Origin: an uncultured Selenomonadales bacterium
Lineage (GTDB): Bacteria > Bacillota > Clostridia > Christensenellales > QALW01
NCBI GenBank assembly: GCA_905200615.1
Contig: CAJKLB010000003.1
Coordinates: forward strand, 1 to 64,000
Length of the DNA: 64,000 nucleotides
Reading direction: 5' to 3'
In this document: positions 7,129-15,050 of the stretch, in pieces
Numbering within the stretch: position 1 is the stretch's first letter
Layout of the letters: each line of letters starts with the position of its first letter
Notes under the pieces: generated by a model
Databases searched by the model: none
Told to the model about the DNA's origin: nothing
Seen by the model: only the letters and a program-made list of their open reading frames with translations
Made by a program: the position numbers and the translations under genes

Positions 7129-9075
7129 TCAATCTTTTTCAGATAAAATCTGTGCTAAGCGCAAAAAAGTAAAGCGGCGGCGCACATACGGAGCATAAGT
7201 AAGAAGACATTCCTTTATCTGTTCAGATAGGCCGATATCGCCGAGGGTACAAGGCGCGCCTACCGCTCGGAGCCACATGCGTATCTGCTCGCCCGAAGGC
7301 AAATCCGATAAAATTTTCTTAATTTCTCCAAACGCTCCGAGAAGCTTTTGCGATGAAATCCCGGAAAGAGGATTTTCTTGGTTTTCCTTTAAAATTTCTT
7401 CCGCCACAGGTCCGAACACCTTTCGGATCTCCTCTACCGGTAATGCGGTATTTTGCGAAACAGAAATTCCCGATCCGAGTTTTTGCGCCAGCTGTCGGTA
7501 ACGATCACAGCAAAGTGCCAGACCCACGCCTACCTTTTCCCCATGCAACGCACCGTTGGGTCCGTTAATAATATTCATTTCAATGAAATGGGAAATATGA
7601 TGCTCCGCTCCGGAAGCCGGGCGTGAATTTCCGGCCATCAGCATCGCGATGCCGGAGAGCACCAGTCCGTACATCAAATTTTCTATGGCTTTGCTCTGCC
7701 GCTTTTTTATTCCCTCAATATTAGCAAGAAGCTCTTGTATGGCCTTTTCCTCCAATGCGACGATATGGTCACAGTAATATTCGCCGGTTACCAAATGACT
7801 GATTTTCCAATCCGCCAGCGCAGTATATTTACCTAAAAGATCCGCGAAACCCGCATGAATCAACCGTAACGGCGCGTTAACAAGAACCTCGGTATCGGCA
7901 GCCATTGCCACAGGGCATACCGCCGGAACCGTATTTTTCGCGCCGCGCAGCGTCATGGCCGCTACCGGCGAAACAAAACCATCCACACTGGGAGCAGTGG
8001 GAACGGAAATAAAGGGAATTTTTCGTTTATACGCGATATAGCGGGTTATATCGTGCAGTGTTCCCGCGCCTACAGCCAACAGCAGATCACATGTCTTGGC
8101 CAACGCGTTCTCAACGGCTGCCACAGCTTTTTCATCCGCATGCAGATTATTCGGATCTAAACAAACGATCTGCGCAACAGCGCAAAGTGTTTCTACTTTT
8201 TTTCCGGCAGCTTCATAAGTGTTTCTGTCACAGATCATACAAATTTCCCGAAAATCGCCTACCTCTTTAATCAAACGCGGCAACTCTTCCAGCGCGCCGG
8301 ATTTTAAAAGAATTTTCCGAACAGATACCCGATGCGTTTTTCCGCAAGTACAGGAGAACTCCCCCAACAAACCATCAAAACGATTGATTTCCTTTTGTCC
8401 GTAATAAGCATTTTCACCGTGCTTACGGAAAAAATGTTTTTCCAGCAGCGCACGGCTAACCTCTTCCGCCTGAGGTGTCAATTGCAGCGTATACACCGCC
8501 ATTTTCGCGATCTCCTCCAGTACCGCAATATTTTCCACCGCTTTTTTCGGCGTAGCCCCCCAAGCAAACGGACCGTGGCCGGCCGCCAGCACCGCCGGTA
8601 TTTGTTCATAGAAATTTTCCGAAGTCTCTATGATCACCTTCCCGGTATTTTTTTCATAATCGCCGTTGATTTCCTCCGCTGTCAGCTTGCGCGTACAAGG
8701 AACAGCGCCGCAAAAAGTATCGGCATGTGTCGTTCCCAGCGGCGGAATTGATTTTTGCGCCTGTGCAAACGAGGTGGCAAAGGTTGAATGGGTATGCACC
8801 ACGCCGCCGATTTTCGGAAAATTTCGATACAGCTCAAGATGTGTTTCCAAATCCGATGAGGGACGCAGTGTTCCTTCCACAACTTGGCCTTCCGAATTTA
8901 CCAGCACAATCTTCTCCGGTGAAAGCTCCTCATAAGGCACACCGGAGGGTTTAATCGCCACAATTCCCGTTTCCCGATCAATACCGGAAACGTTTCCCCA
9001 AGTGAAAGTAACCAAGCCGTACTGCGGCAGCATCCTATTGGCTTCATAAACTTTTCGTTTCAATTCTTCAAGCAT
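7129..9075 (-). CDS. Fusion of L-ribulose-5-phosphate 4-epimerase (AraD) and glycerol-1-phosphate dehydrogenase (AraM)
   Basis: Residues 1-227 form a complete class II aldolase/epimerase of the AraD type: GNVSG (27-31), KPSG, SSD75, the zinc pair H94-T-H96, and AAGH167GPFAWG, ending in the AYYGQ terminus typical of stand-alone AraD. Residues 228-648 form a complete AraM/EgsA: a GAGTLHDI NAD loop near 336-343, PTAPSVDGF, and likely metal ligands D412, H492 or H493, and H511. AraD interconverts L-ribulose-5-P and D-xylulose-5-P; AraM reduces dihydroxyacetone phosphate to sn-glycerol-1-phosphate. The ATG at 9075 follows AAGGAG; an upstream in-frame extension lacks support. In Bacillus subtilis araD and araM are separate genes of one arabinose operon. 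No araA, araB or transporter is adjacent here. Confidence 0.88.
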   Translation of the reverse strand: MLEELKRKVYEANRMLPQYGLVTFTWGNVSGIDRETGIVAIKPSGVPYEELSPEKIVLVNSEGQVVEGTLRPSSDLETHLELYRNFPKIGGVVHTHSTFATSFAQAQKSIPPLGTTHADTFCGAVPCTRKLTAEEINGDYEKNTGKVIIETSENFYEQIPAVLAAGHGPFAWGATPKKAVENIAVLEEIAKMAVYTLQLTPQAEEVSRALLEKHFFRKHGENAYYGQKEINRFDGLLGEFSCTCGKTHRVSVRKILLKSGALEELPRLIKEVGDFREICMICDRNTYEAAGKKVETLCAVAQIVCLDPNNLHADEKAVAAVENALAKTCDLLLAVGAGTLHDITRYIAYKRKIPFISVPTAPSVDGFVSPVAAMTLRGAKNTVPAVCPVAMAADTEVLVNAPLRLIHAGFADLLGKYTALADWKISHLVTGEYYCDHIVALEEKAIQELLANIEGIKKRQSKAIENLMYGLVLSGIAMLMAGNSRPASGAEHHISHFIEMNIINGPNGALHGEKVGVGLALCCDRYRQLAQKLGSGISVSQNTALPVEEIRKVFGPVAEEILKENQENPLSGISSQKLLGAFGEIKKILSDLPSGEQIRMWLRAVGAPCTLGDIGLSEQIKECLLTYAPYVRRRFTFLRLAQILSEKD

Positions 9076-9202
9076 CGCGTCTTTCTCCTTACCGATTGAC
9101 ATAAATTTGATTATATATATAATAATACACGAAATAAAAAAGTGCAATACATAGCAATAAAAACTGTCCTTTTAAAGCAAACAGAAAGGAGCCAGCACAA
9201 GA

Positions 9203-9823
9203 ATGGCACAAAAAATTTATTTGATATTTTCCATCACTCCGTTTAAAACAGGTTCCTTTATTCGGGCAATGACCCGTTGGCAATATAATCATGTAGCAGT
9301 GGCGCTGGATAAAGAAATGAAACAAATGTACACTTTTTCCAGATATTATCGATCCGTTCCTCTCTACGGCGGCTTTGTAAGGGATTCTAAAGAAAGGTAT
9401 ATTCACAAAGAAAGAGCCGCTTATGTTAAAATCTGTGAAGTTCCTGTCAGCGACGAAGGCTACCAACTAATAAGAGATTACATCGATGTCATCAATCATC
9501 ATTCAGCAGACTATATTTATAATATCTTTTCGGCTATGGCCGTACCGTTGAAAAAACGTATCCTGATTCCCAATGCTTTTACCTGCGCTGAATTTGCAAT
9601 ACAAATTCTAAGCATGGCCGGCACCAGTATTGAGCGGGATCGCTTTTATTCCATTGATGAGTTGGTACACTTTTTTGATAAGAATACCGTTTACGAAGGC
9701 ATATACCGTTTTGAAAATACTCTTCCCGAAAATAATTTCGAAGACAAGAAAGGCTTATGGTTTAATTTAAAACATACAGCCGGAGGAATTAAAGCGTTAT
9801 TGATACGTTTGCGCCATTTGTAA
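9203..9823 (+). CDS. Permuted NlpC/P60 (YiiX-like) papain-fold protein
   Basis: 206 residues with no signal peptide. Two blocks match the circularly permuted NlpC/P60 arrangement: an early His block (WQYNHVAVALD, near residue 30) and a later Cys block (IPNAFTCAEFAIQIL, near residue 130). The order His before Cys is what distinguishes permuted members (YiiX, LRAT-like) from classical NlpC/P60. Such enzymes act on peptide or lipid amide bonds; the substrate here is unknown. It has an AAAGGAG site, diverges from the araD-araM fusion, and ends at a terminator at 9831-9866. Confidence 0.65.
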   Translation: MAQKIYLIFSITPFKTGSFIRAMTRWQYNHVAVALDKEMKQMYTFSRYYRSVPLYGGFVRDSKERYIHKERAAYVKICEVPVSDEGYQLIRDYIDVINHHSADYIYNIFSAMAVPLKKRILIPNAFTCAEFAIQILSMAGTSIERDRFYSIDELVHFFDKNTVYEGIYRFENTLPENNFEDKKGLWFNLKHTAGGIKALLIRLRHL

Positions 9824-9830
9824 AAATCAT

Positions 9831-9866
9831 AAAACAGCCTATCCATTTTTTCGATAAGCTGTTTTT
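9831..9866 (+). terminator. Terminator after the permuted NlpC/P60 gene
   Basis: AACAGCCTATC pairs with GATAAGCTGTT (one bulge), followed by seven T. Confidence 0.7.
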
Positions 9867-9979
9867 TTGCTTTATAAAAAGCAGACCGATAGAATAAAGA
9901 AAATAATGATACAAATAATACGGTTTTATGCTGACCAAAATCTGAAAAATATTTTTTAAATACTATCTTTTAAAAAATA

Positions 9980-10008
9980 TTGACTTTTACTTTTAAATAT
10001 CCTATTAT
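9980..10008 (+). promoter_or_regulatory. Strong promoter upstream of the ABC exporter
   Basis: TTGACT at 9980-9985 and TATTAT at 10003-10008 with an exact 17-base spacer. The next co-oriented gene starts 378 bases downstream. Confidence 0.7.
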
Positions 10009-10014
10009 AGTTGC

Positions 10015-10385
10015 AGAAGATACCGCAAAAAAGCTGCGTTTTTTCAAGAGAAAGAACCGTTGGGGCATGGCAGCTTTATCAAAAACAACCTATTGTTTCG
10101 CGGTAAAAAAGAAACGCGCGTCAAAATTTTCCCTCAATATAAAAACGCCTTCCTTAAGCAATTGTCCGCAAAAGTCAATTTTCAAGTCGATGCAAAAAAT
10201 AAGAAAAGTTAATACAGATCGGTTTTTCAAACAAGAGCTGATAACGCAAGACTTCCAATTTTTCAAATCGCATGAAGAAAGAAGTTACGCAAAATAACGG
10301 TCGATTTTTGCGCGTTATGAAAAAATTCCGGTATAACCGAGAAAAAAATAGTTTTAATTAAAAAAAAAAGAAAGGACAAACAACG
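10015..10385 (+). other. Long untranslated leader before the ABC exporter
   Basis: About 370 bases between a strong promoter and the start of the ATPase gene. The only long open frame begins with a TTG inside the -35 box, has no ribosome site and reads as Lys/Phe-rich noise. An 8-bp stem (AAAGCTGC with GCAGCTTT, about 10030-10078) can form near the 5' end. YtrB-like ATPases are often preceded by a GntR (YtrA) gene; none is present here, so the leader may be regulatory or a remnant. Confidence 0.4.
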
Positions 10386-11099
10386 ATGAGCGAACCCATT
10401 TTGCGCTGTACCGACGTTACCAAAAAATACGGCGCGCTTACCGCGCTTGATCATTTCAATCTGGAACTGCCCAAGGGTAAAATTATCGGTCTTTTAGGTC
10501 CTAACGGAAGCGGAAAAACCACGTTAATGAAGCTGTTGGCAGGCTTGCTGATCCCTACGGCGGGCAAAATAGAAATTGACGGCAAAGAGCCGGGGCAAGA
10601 AACTAAAGCCTATGTCTCTTATCTGCCGGATCGGCTGTATTTCAGTCCCTCGGTAACCGTAAACTACTGCCTATCCTTTTTCAGCGATTTTTATGCTGAT
10701 TTTGACCGGGCGCGCGCAGAAGATATGCTCCGCCTGCTGGCGGTACCGGAAAAGGCGAAACTCAGATCGCTTTCCAAAGGAACAAGAGAAAAAGTACAGC
10801 TGGTGTTAGTCATGGCCCGCAAAGCCAAACTTTATCTGCTGGATGAGCCGATAGGGGGCGTGGATCCCGCGGCAAGAGACTATATTCTGAACACCATTGT
10901 TCACAATTATCATCCCGAAGCTTCGGTTATCCTCTCAACGCATCTGATACAGGACGTAGAACCGGTGCTGGACGAATTTATTTTTATCAATAACGGCCGT
11001 CTGTTTGTACACGATACCGTAAATACCGTGCGCGAACAAAAAGGGATGTCGCTGGATCAATTTTTCAGGGAGGTGTTTCGATGTTTTCCAAATTGCTGA
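10386..11099 (+). CDS. ABC transporter ATP-binding protein (YtrB-like)
   Basis: 237 residues with a full ATPase core: Walker A GPNGSGKTT near residue 37, the signature LSKGTREKVQLVL, Walker B LYLLDEP near 155, and the switch His in STHLIQD. The short GTREK signature and the absence of an extended C-terminus are typical of ATPases paired with ABC-2 permeases that export lipids, peptides or antibiotics. It overlaps the permease gene by 19 bases, so the two are one translationally linked unit. A weak GAAAGGAC site precedes the ATG. Confidence 0.88.
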   Translation: MSEPILRCTDVTKKYGALTALDHFNLELPKGKIIGLLGPNGSGKTTLMKLLAGLLIPTAGKIEIDGKEPGQETKAYVSYLPDRLYFSPSVTVNYCLSFFSDFYADFDRARAEDMLRLLAVPEKAKLRSLSKGTREKVQLVLVMARKAKLYLLDEPIGGVDPAARDYILNTIVHNYHPEASVILSTHLIQDVEPVLDEFIFINNGRLFVHDTVNTVREQKGMSLDQFFREVFRCFPNC

Positions 11100-11896
11100 A
11101 TCATGATTTTATCAATACTCGGCGCTATGGCTTTCCGATACTTTTTTTAATTTTGTGCATGGGCATTTTAGGCTGTGTTTTCTCTTTTTTGTGCATAAAA
11201 GTTTTTCCCCCGTCTAATGCCTCAACCGTGCAGATATTTTTCTTTATATCCGGCACCACCTTGCTTTCCCTTAGTATTATCGGTCTATTTGCTCTGTGCG
11301 GACTGATGATGATTTTTATGATGATATATTTTTATAAAAATCTGGTCACTGACGAGGCTTATCTGACCTTTACTCTGCCGGTATCTCCCGCGCAAATTCT
11401 CTCCTCAAAGCTGTTTACGGCTTTTTTCTGGAATATGATTTCCTGGATAGCCGCCGTTTTATCTTTTACACTGATGCTGCTTCCCGGTTACTTTACGGCA
11501 TCTCCGGCGTATGAATATCTGCATACTTTATTCCAGTTTTATACTGTCCACCAGTGGATAACCGCCGTTTTATGGCTTATAAACTTCATTATTTCCAATC
11601 TCAGCACCATGCTTATGGTTTACGCCGCCATTATTCTGGGCGCCGTCATTGCCAGAAAGCATAAAATCGCCGTGGCGATCGGCTTGGTTTTTGCTGTTTC
11701 CGCCATCAAAAGCACCTTTGTGTCATTATTTAATTTATCTTCCACTTTGTTTTATGACGCGCTTTATCTCCAAAACGGCATCTCAAACTATTATGATATA
11801 AGTAATATTTTCATGATAATTATCAATGCTGTTTTTTCCATTGTATTTTTCTTTCTTTCCAAATATCTGCTGGAAAAAAAGCTGAATTTAGAATAG
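11081..11896 (+). CDS. ABC-2 type permease subunit
   Basis: 271 residues with about six hydrophobic segments, including ILFLILCMGILGCVFSFLC near residue 20, a second pair near 60-90, and three near 175-260. The N-terminus (FSKLLNHDFINTRRYG) and the DEAYLTFTLPVS segment are typical of ABC-2 permeases of Clostridia. It forms the membrane part of the exporter with the ATPase that it overlaps. Start ATG at 11081 follows GGGAGGTG inside the ATPase gene. Substrate unknown. Confidence 0.82.
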   Translation: MFSKLLNHDFINTRRYGFPILFLILCMGILGCVFSFLCIKVFPPSNASTVQIFFFISGTTLLSLSIIGLFALCGLMMIFMMIYFYKNLVTDEAYLTFTLPVSPAQILSSKLFTAFFWNMISWIAAVLSFTLMLLPGYFTASPAYEYLHTLFQFYTVHQWITAVLWLINFIISNLSTMLMVYAAIILGAVIARKHKIAVAIGLVFAVSAIKSTFVSLFNLSSTLFYDALYLQNGISNYYDISNIFMIIINAVFSIVFFFLSKYLLEKKLNLE

Positions 11897-11950
11897 CGTT
11901 TATAAAAAGAAGTTATTCCTGTGCCCCTACGGAGTGTAATCCGCTGCCGC

Positions 11951-11992
11951 AAAAAATACTGAGCCCGCAATGTAATCATACATTACGGGCTT
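11951..11992. terminator. Shared terminator between converging genes
   Basis: AAGCCCG..ATGTA/TACAT..CGGGCTT hairpin. On the minus strand it is followed by TATTTTTT, serving the ribU gene; on the plus strand the T tract is weak. Confidence 0.6.
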
Positions 11993-12041
11993 AATGATAT
12001 ATCTCTGTGAGCTGTAAAACAAATGCTTACCCTTTGAAAAT

Positions 12042-12623
12042 CTATTGTTTCCCTTTCAACAGCGGCGAGATGCGTTTATATATTAAAAAAGTAACCGCGG
12101 CGTCAAGCATATATTTAATAAAATTAAAAGGAATATTGAAAACGGTCAATGCCTGAGCCAAAGAACGTATGGAAGGCATAAAAACACGGTAAGCGGCCAA
12201 AATGGCTTCCATGGACATAAAGTTCGTATAAAAAGGATATGTGATAAAATAATTGACCGGCAGGCTGATGATCGCCGCGCTCAGCGCGCCCGCCGCGGCT
12301 CCGATCAGCGCGCCTTTCTTGCTCTTGTTTTTTTTGTATAGGATTCCCGCGGGCAGCACAAACGCGATCCCCAGCAAGAAATTCGCCAATTCCCCCACGC
12401 CGCCGGTAGAAGTATGCATCAAATGAATTAAATTTTTTAAAAGGCATACCGCTGCGCCCCAAAGCGGTCCGGCCGCGAACGAAGCAATCAATGCCGGGAG
12501 CTCGGAAAAATCAAGCTTGATAAACGACGGCATGATAAAGGAAACCGGCATCTCCAACAGCATCAGCACATAAGCAATGGCCGTAAAGATCCCCGTCAAT
12601 ACAAGTTTTCTGGTATTTTTCAT
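12042..12623 (-). CDS. ribU: Riboflavin ECF transporter S component
   Basis: The membrane substrate-binding subunit of a vitamin importer. The 193 residues form about five or six membrane segments. Family motifs are visible: KLVLTGIFTAIAYVLMLLE, FIKLDFSELPALIASFAAGP and GVGELANFLLGIAFVLPAG. Riboflavin specificity is supported directly by the FMN riboswitch upstream (12708-12837). No energising module (EcfA, EcfA', EcfT) is in the window, so it would share one encoded elsewhere. The GGAGGG ribosome site is 5-6 bases before the ATG. Confidence 0.92.
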   Translation of the reverse strand: MKNTRKLVLTGIFTAIAYVLMLLEMPVSFIMPSFIKLDFSELPALIASFAAGPLWGAAVCLLKNLIHLMHTSTGGVGELANFLLGIAFVLPAGILYKKNKSKKGALIGAAAGALSAAIISLPVNYFITYPFYTNFMSMEAILAAYRVFMPSIRSLAQALTVFNIPFNFIKYMLDAAVTFLIYKRISPLLKGKQ

Positions 12624-12661
12624 AAAAATCCCTCCGTTTTTTCCTCGAAGCGGGCGGCGAT

Positions 12662-12690
12662 AAAAAAATCCCCCGAAGAGCCTTCAGGGG
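12662..12690 (-). terminator. Regulatory terminator of the FMN riboswitch
   Basis: CCCC.GAAG/CTTC.GGGG stem followed by ATTTTTTT, lying between the FMN aptamer and the ribU start. It is the expected FMN-induced transcription stop. Confidence 0.85.
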
Positions 12691-12707
12691 ACGCAAAAAA
12701 AGCATCG

Positions 12708-12837
12708 CAGAGAATTTCTTTTATCCGGACTGTACCGTCGGTAACGGAATCTCACCGTTTCTGCTTTCGCTCGCGGACTTGTGGTCTAAAACCCATTACC
12801 GCCGGTGGGGAATCGCACCCCGCCCCGAAATCTCGCC
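12708..12837 (-). ncRNA. FMN riboswitch (RFN element)
   Basis: On the minus strand the conserved blocks appear in order: GGGGCGGGGTGCGATTCCCC, ACCGGCGGTAATG, AGTCCGCGAGC, GGTGAGATTCCGTTACC, GACGGTACAGTCCGGAT. Flanking GAGATTTC and GAAATTCTC form P1. Binding of FMN should favour the downstream terminator and shut off ribU. Confidence 0.96.
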
Positions 12838-12840
12838 TTT

Positions 12841-12870
12841 ATTATATAACCGTTAAAAAGAAGCCGTCAA
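12841..12870 (-). promoter_or_regulatory. Promoter of the FMN riboswitch-ribU unit
   Basis: TTGACG and TATAAT with an 18-base spacer on the minus strand, just after the ychF stop codon and immediately before the aptamer. Confidence 0.7.
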
Positions 12871-12877
12871 GCACTTT

Positions 12878-13966
12878 TTACACGTTAAAGCGGAACAGCG
12901 TAATATCTCCGTCCTGCATTACATAATCCTTACCCTCGGAGCGCACAAGACCGTGCTCGCGGGCCGCGGCATAGGAGCGATACTTCATAAAATCATCATA
13001 CGCCACGATTTCGGCGCGAATAAAACCGCGTTCAAAATCCGAATGAATTTTTCCCGCCGCCTGCGGCGCCTTGGTTCCTTTGGTAATGGTCCATGCTCTT
13101 ACCTCAGGCTCACCGGCGGTTAAAAAAGAAATCAACCCCAGCAGCTTGTAGCTTGCCCTTACCAAACGATTCAGTCCGCTTTCCTCCAGGCCGTACTCTC
13201 CCAAAAATAACTCCCGTTCCTCCGGCTCCAGCTGCGTAAGTTCTTCCTCAATGCGGGCAGAAATCGTCAATACCTGATCGCCGTCCTTTTCCGCCAAAGC
13301 CATAAGTTTTTTCACGTTTTCGGGCGTTTTTGAAATATCCTCCTGCGAAATATTGGCCGCATACAGGATGGGCTTGGTGGTCAAAAGGAAAAAGCTCTGT
13401 GCAAGCTGTTTTTCTTCCTTGGTCATTTCCATAGCGCGCACGGGCTTTTCGCTTTGCAGCTGCCCGATCATCCGCTGCAGCAGCTCTACCTCAGCCTGCG
13501 CGTTTTTATCATTGCCCCGAGCGGCCTTCTGCGCCTTTTCCAGTCTCTTTTCACAGGTCTCAAGATCCGCTAAAATCAGTTCCAAGTTGATCGTTTCCAC
13601 ATCGCGCACAGGATCAATAGAGCCATCCACATGAATGATATCCGCGTCTTCAAAACAGCGTACCACATGCACAATCGCGTCGACTTCCCGTATATGCGAA
13701 AGGAACTTGTTCCCCAGTCCCTCCCCGCGGGACGCCCCACGGACAAGACCGGCGATATCCACAAATTCAATATACGCCGGCGTGATTTTCTGCGGATGAT
13801 AAATTTCCGCCAATTCGTCCAGCCGCCGATCCGGTACGGCAACAACGCCCACATTGGGTTCAATGGTGCAAAACGGATAGTTGGCCGCCTCAGCACCGGC
13901 ATTGGTGATCGCATTAAACAGCGTGCTTTTGCCTACATTCGGCAGACCTACTACGCCTAATTTCAT
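12878..13966 (-). CDS. ychF: Ribosome-binding ATPase YchF/OLA1
   Basis: A universally conserved Obg-family P-loop protein that binds ribosomes and prefers ATP. 362 residues. Walker A GLPNVGKST lies at residues 6-14, the G3 region FVDIAGLVRGASRGEGLGNKFL near 70, a coiled-coil insertion in the middle, and a C-terminal TGS-type domain ending MQDGDITLFRFNV. ATG at 13966 follows AAGGAGG by six bases; an upstream in-frame ATG lacks a ribosome site. It lies between two vitamin-uptake genes but has its own promoter. Confidence 0.95.
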   Translation of the reverse strand: MKLGVVGLPNVGKSTLFNAITNAGAEAANYPFCTIEPNVGVVAVPDRRLDELAEIYHPQKITPAYIEFVDIAGLVRGASRGEGLGNKFLSHIREVDAIVHVVRCFEDADIIHVDGSIDPVRDVETINLELILADLETCEKRLEKAQKAARGNDKNAQAEVELLQRMIGQLQSEKPVRAMEMTKEEKQLAQSFFLLTTKPILYAANISQEDISKTPENVKKLMALAEKDGDQVLTISARIEEELTQLEPEERELFLGEYGLEESGLNRLVRASYKLLGLISFLTAGEPEVRAWTITKGTKAPQAAGKIHSDFERGFIRAEIVAYDDFMKYRSYAAAREHGLVRSEGKDYVMQDGDITLFRFNV

Positions 13967-14021
13967 AAAAAGCCTCCTTATGCGTGCTTTAAAAGCGCAC
14001 AAAAAAATTTACAACGCCTGT

Positions 14022-14050
14022 ATTATAATATAAAACCGCATAAATAGCAA
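14022..14050 (-). promoter_or_regulatory. Promoter of ychF
   Basis: TTGCTA and TATAAT, 17-base spacer, minus strand. It lies back-to-back with the folT promoter. Confidence 0.65.
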
Positions 14051-14058
14051 AGAATTAT

Positions 14059-14087
14059 TTGACCAAAACCCGTTTTAGGTGTAGAAT
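14059..14087 (+). promoter_or_regulatory. Promoter of the THF riboswitch-folT unit
   Basis: TTGACC and TAGAAT with a 17-base spacer, ending about 17 bases before the aptamer. Confidence 0.7.
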
Positions 14088-14103
14088 GAAGTCAAAATTT
14101 AAT

Positions 14104-14267
14104 GCAGAGTAGATGGTATGCGCTGAAGCAATGTCAAAAGCCGCGAAAAAGGCGGAGGGGAAACACCTTTTGCAGCAGGGGCAGCGCTTCTTAGTGTTAC
14201 GGGATGGGAAGTTGCCCGTAAACAAGAAACGGATTTTCCGTTTGTGATATACCATTGCATCCGCTGC
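14104..14267 (+). ncRNA. Tetrahydrofolate riboswitch (folT/THF-I type) with an internal insertion
   Basis: The 5' strand GCAGAGTAGATGGTATGCG and 3' strand ATACCATTGCATCCGCTGC match the paired ends of known THF riboswitches. In the 3' half, GTG..ATGGGAAGTTG..ACAAG follows the conserved loop pattern. The aptamer is about 164 bases against roughly 90-100 usually. The extra ~65 bases sit on a GCGCTG/CAGCGC stem (about 14119-14191) that contains another CCGC/GCGG hairpin. It lies directly upstream of a folate-type ECF gene, which agrees with the assignment. Confidence 0.88.
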
Positions 14268-14336
14268 AAAGGATGCCATTACTCTCCTTAAAGCAAACGG
14301 TCCGCCGAAAAGGCGGACGTAATGAAAGGAGATTTT
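14268..14336 (+). promoter_or_regulatory. Expression platform of the THF riboswitch
   Basis: GGATGC at 14271-14276 can pair with GCATCC of the aptamer 3' strand, competing with aptamer folding. TCTCCTT at 14283-14289 is complementary to the ribosome site AAGGAGA at 14326-14332. A GTCCGCC/GGCGGAC hairpin lies between (about 14300-14318). No T-rich terminator is seen, so control of translation is likely. Confidence 0.65.
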
Positions 14337-14339
14337 TTT

Positions 14340-15050
14340 GTGGAGCAAAAAAAACAAAGTATATTTTCATCGGTGTATTGGGTACAGGCGGCAAAAGAGC
14401 TGACAAACGTACGAATTCTGATCTTTACAGCCTTAATGATCGCCCTGCGTGTGGCTTTAAAATCCACTCAGATTCCCGTTGTACCCAATCAACTGAATAT
14501 CGGCGTAGGTTTTTTAGTAAACGCGCTGGGCGCCATGACTTTCGGACCGGTCGTTGCCATTATCGCCGCGGCCATCAGCGATACGGTAGGCGCTTTTCTC
14601 TTTCCTTCAGGCGGTTATTTTTTTCCGTTTATTTTTGTGGAAATTGCCGGATCGCTTATTTTTGCCCTGTTTTTCTATAAAAGAAAGGTTACCATTCCCC
14701 GTATTATTTTGGCTCGTTTGGCCGTAGTTGTCGCGTGCAATTTTATTTTAAATCCCATGATTATGCGCGTATATATCGGAGAATCGTATCAATTGATCAC
14801 GGTGCTGCGCGTAGTAAAAAATATCTGTATGTTCCCTGTGGAATGTCTGCTGCTAATCCTGTTCTTTCAGGCCATACTTCCGGTTTTAAAGATAACCGGA
14901 TTTTACCGGGAAGAAATTGTGCCGTTAAAGCTGAGCCTGTGGAAAATTATTCTTTTAGCGCTGATTTCCATTCTGGCGGTAGCCGCCTTTATGTTCTATC
15001 GGGAAATCACTAAACCCGGAACTTTCCCTTTTTTAAATTTTATTCACTGA
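14340..15050 (+). CDS. folT: Folate ECF transporter S component
   Basis: Membrane subunit for folate uptake through a shared ECF module. 236 residues with about six membrane segments. Family motifs: LTNVRILIFTALMIALRVALK, LNIGVGFLVNALGAMTFGPVVA and ISDTVGAFLFPSGGYFFPFI. The THF riboswitch immediately upstream supports folate as the substrate. I place the start at the GTG at 14340, which has AAAGGAG at a normal distance; the in-frame ATG at 14322 would overlap that ribosome site. The last 40 residues carry an extra hydrophobic segment. Confidence 0.9.
   Translation: MEQKKQSIFSSVYWVQAAKELTNVRILIFTALMIALRVALKSTQIPVVPNQLNIGVGFLVNALGAMTFGPVVAIIAAAISDTVGAFLFPSGGYFFPFIFVEIAGSLIFALFFYKRKVTIPRIILARLAVVVACNFILNPMIMRVYIGESYQLITVLRVVKNICMFPVECLLLILFFQAILPVLKITGFYREEIVPLKLSLWKIILLALISILAVAAFMFYREITKPGTFPFLNFIH

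Noticed and set aside
7129..9147. Longer start of the AraD-AraM fusion, 24 codons upstream
   Set aside because: The extension encodes Ile/Tyr-rich residues without a ribosome site, while the ATG at 9075 follows AAGGAG and matches the normal AraD N-terminus.
9980..10297. 105-codon open frame upstream of the ABC exporter
   Set aside because: It begins with a TTG inside the -35 box of a near-consensus promoter, has no ribosome site, and its product is low-complexity Lys/Phe-rich sequence.
14055..14357. 100-codon open frame on the minus strand
   Set aside because: It lies wholly across the THF riboswitch and folT leader, and has no ribosome site.
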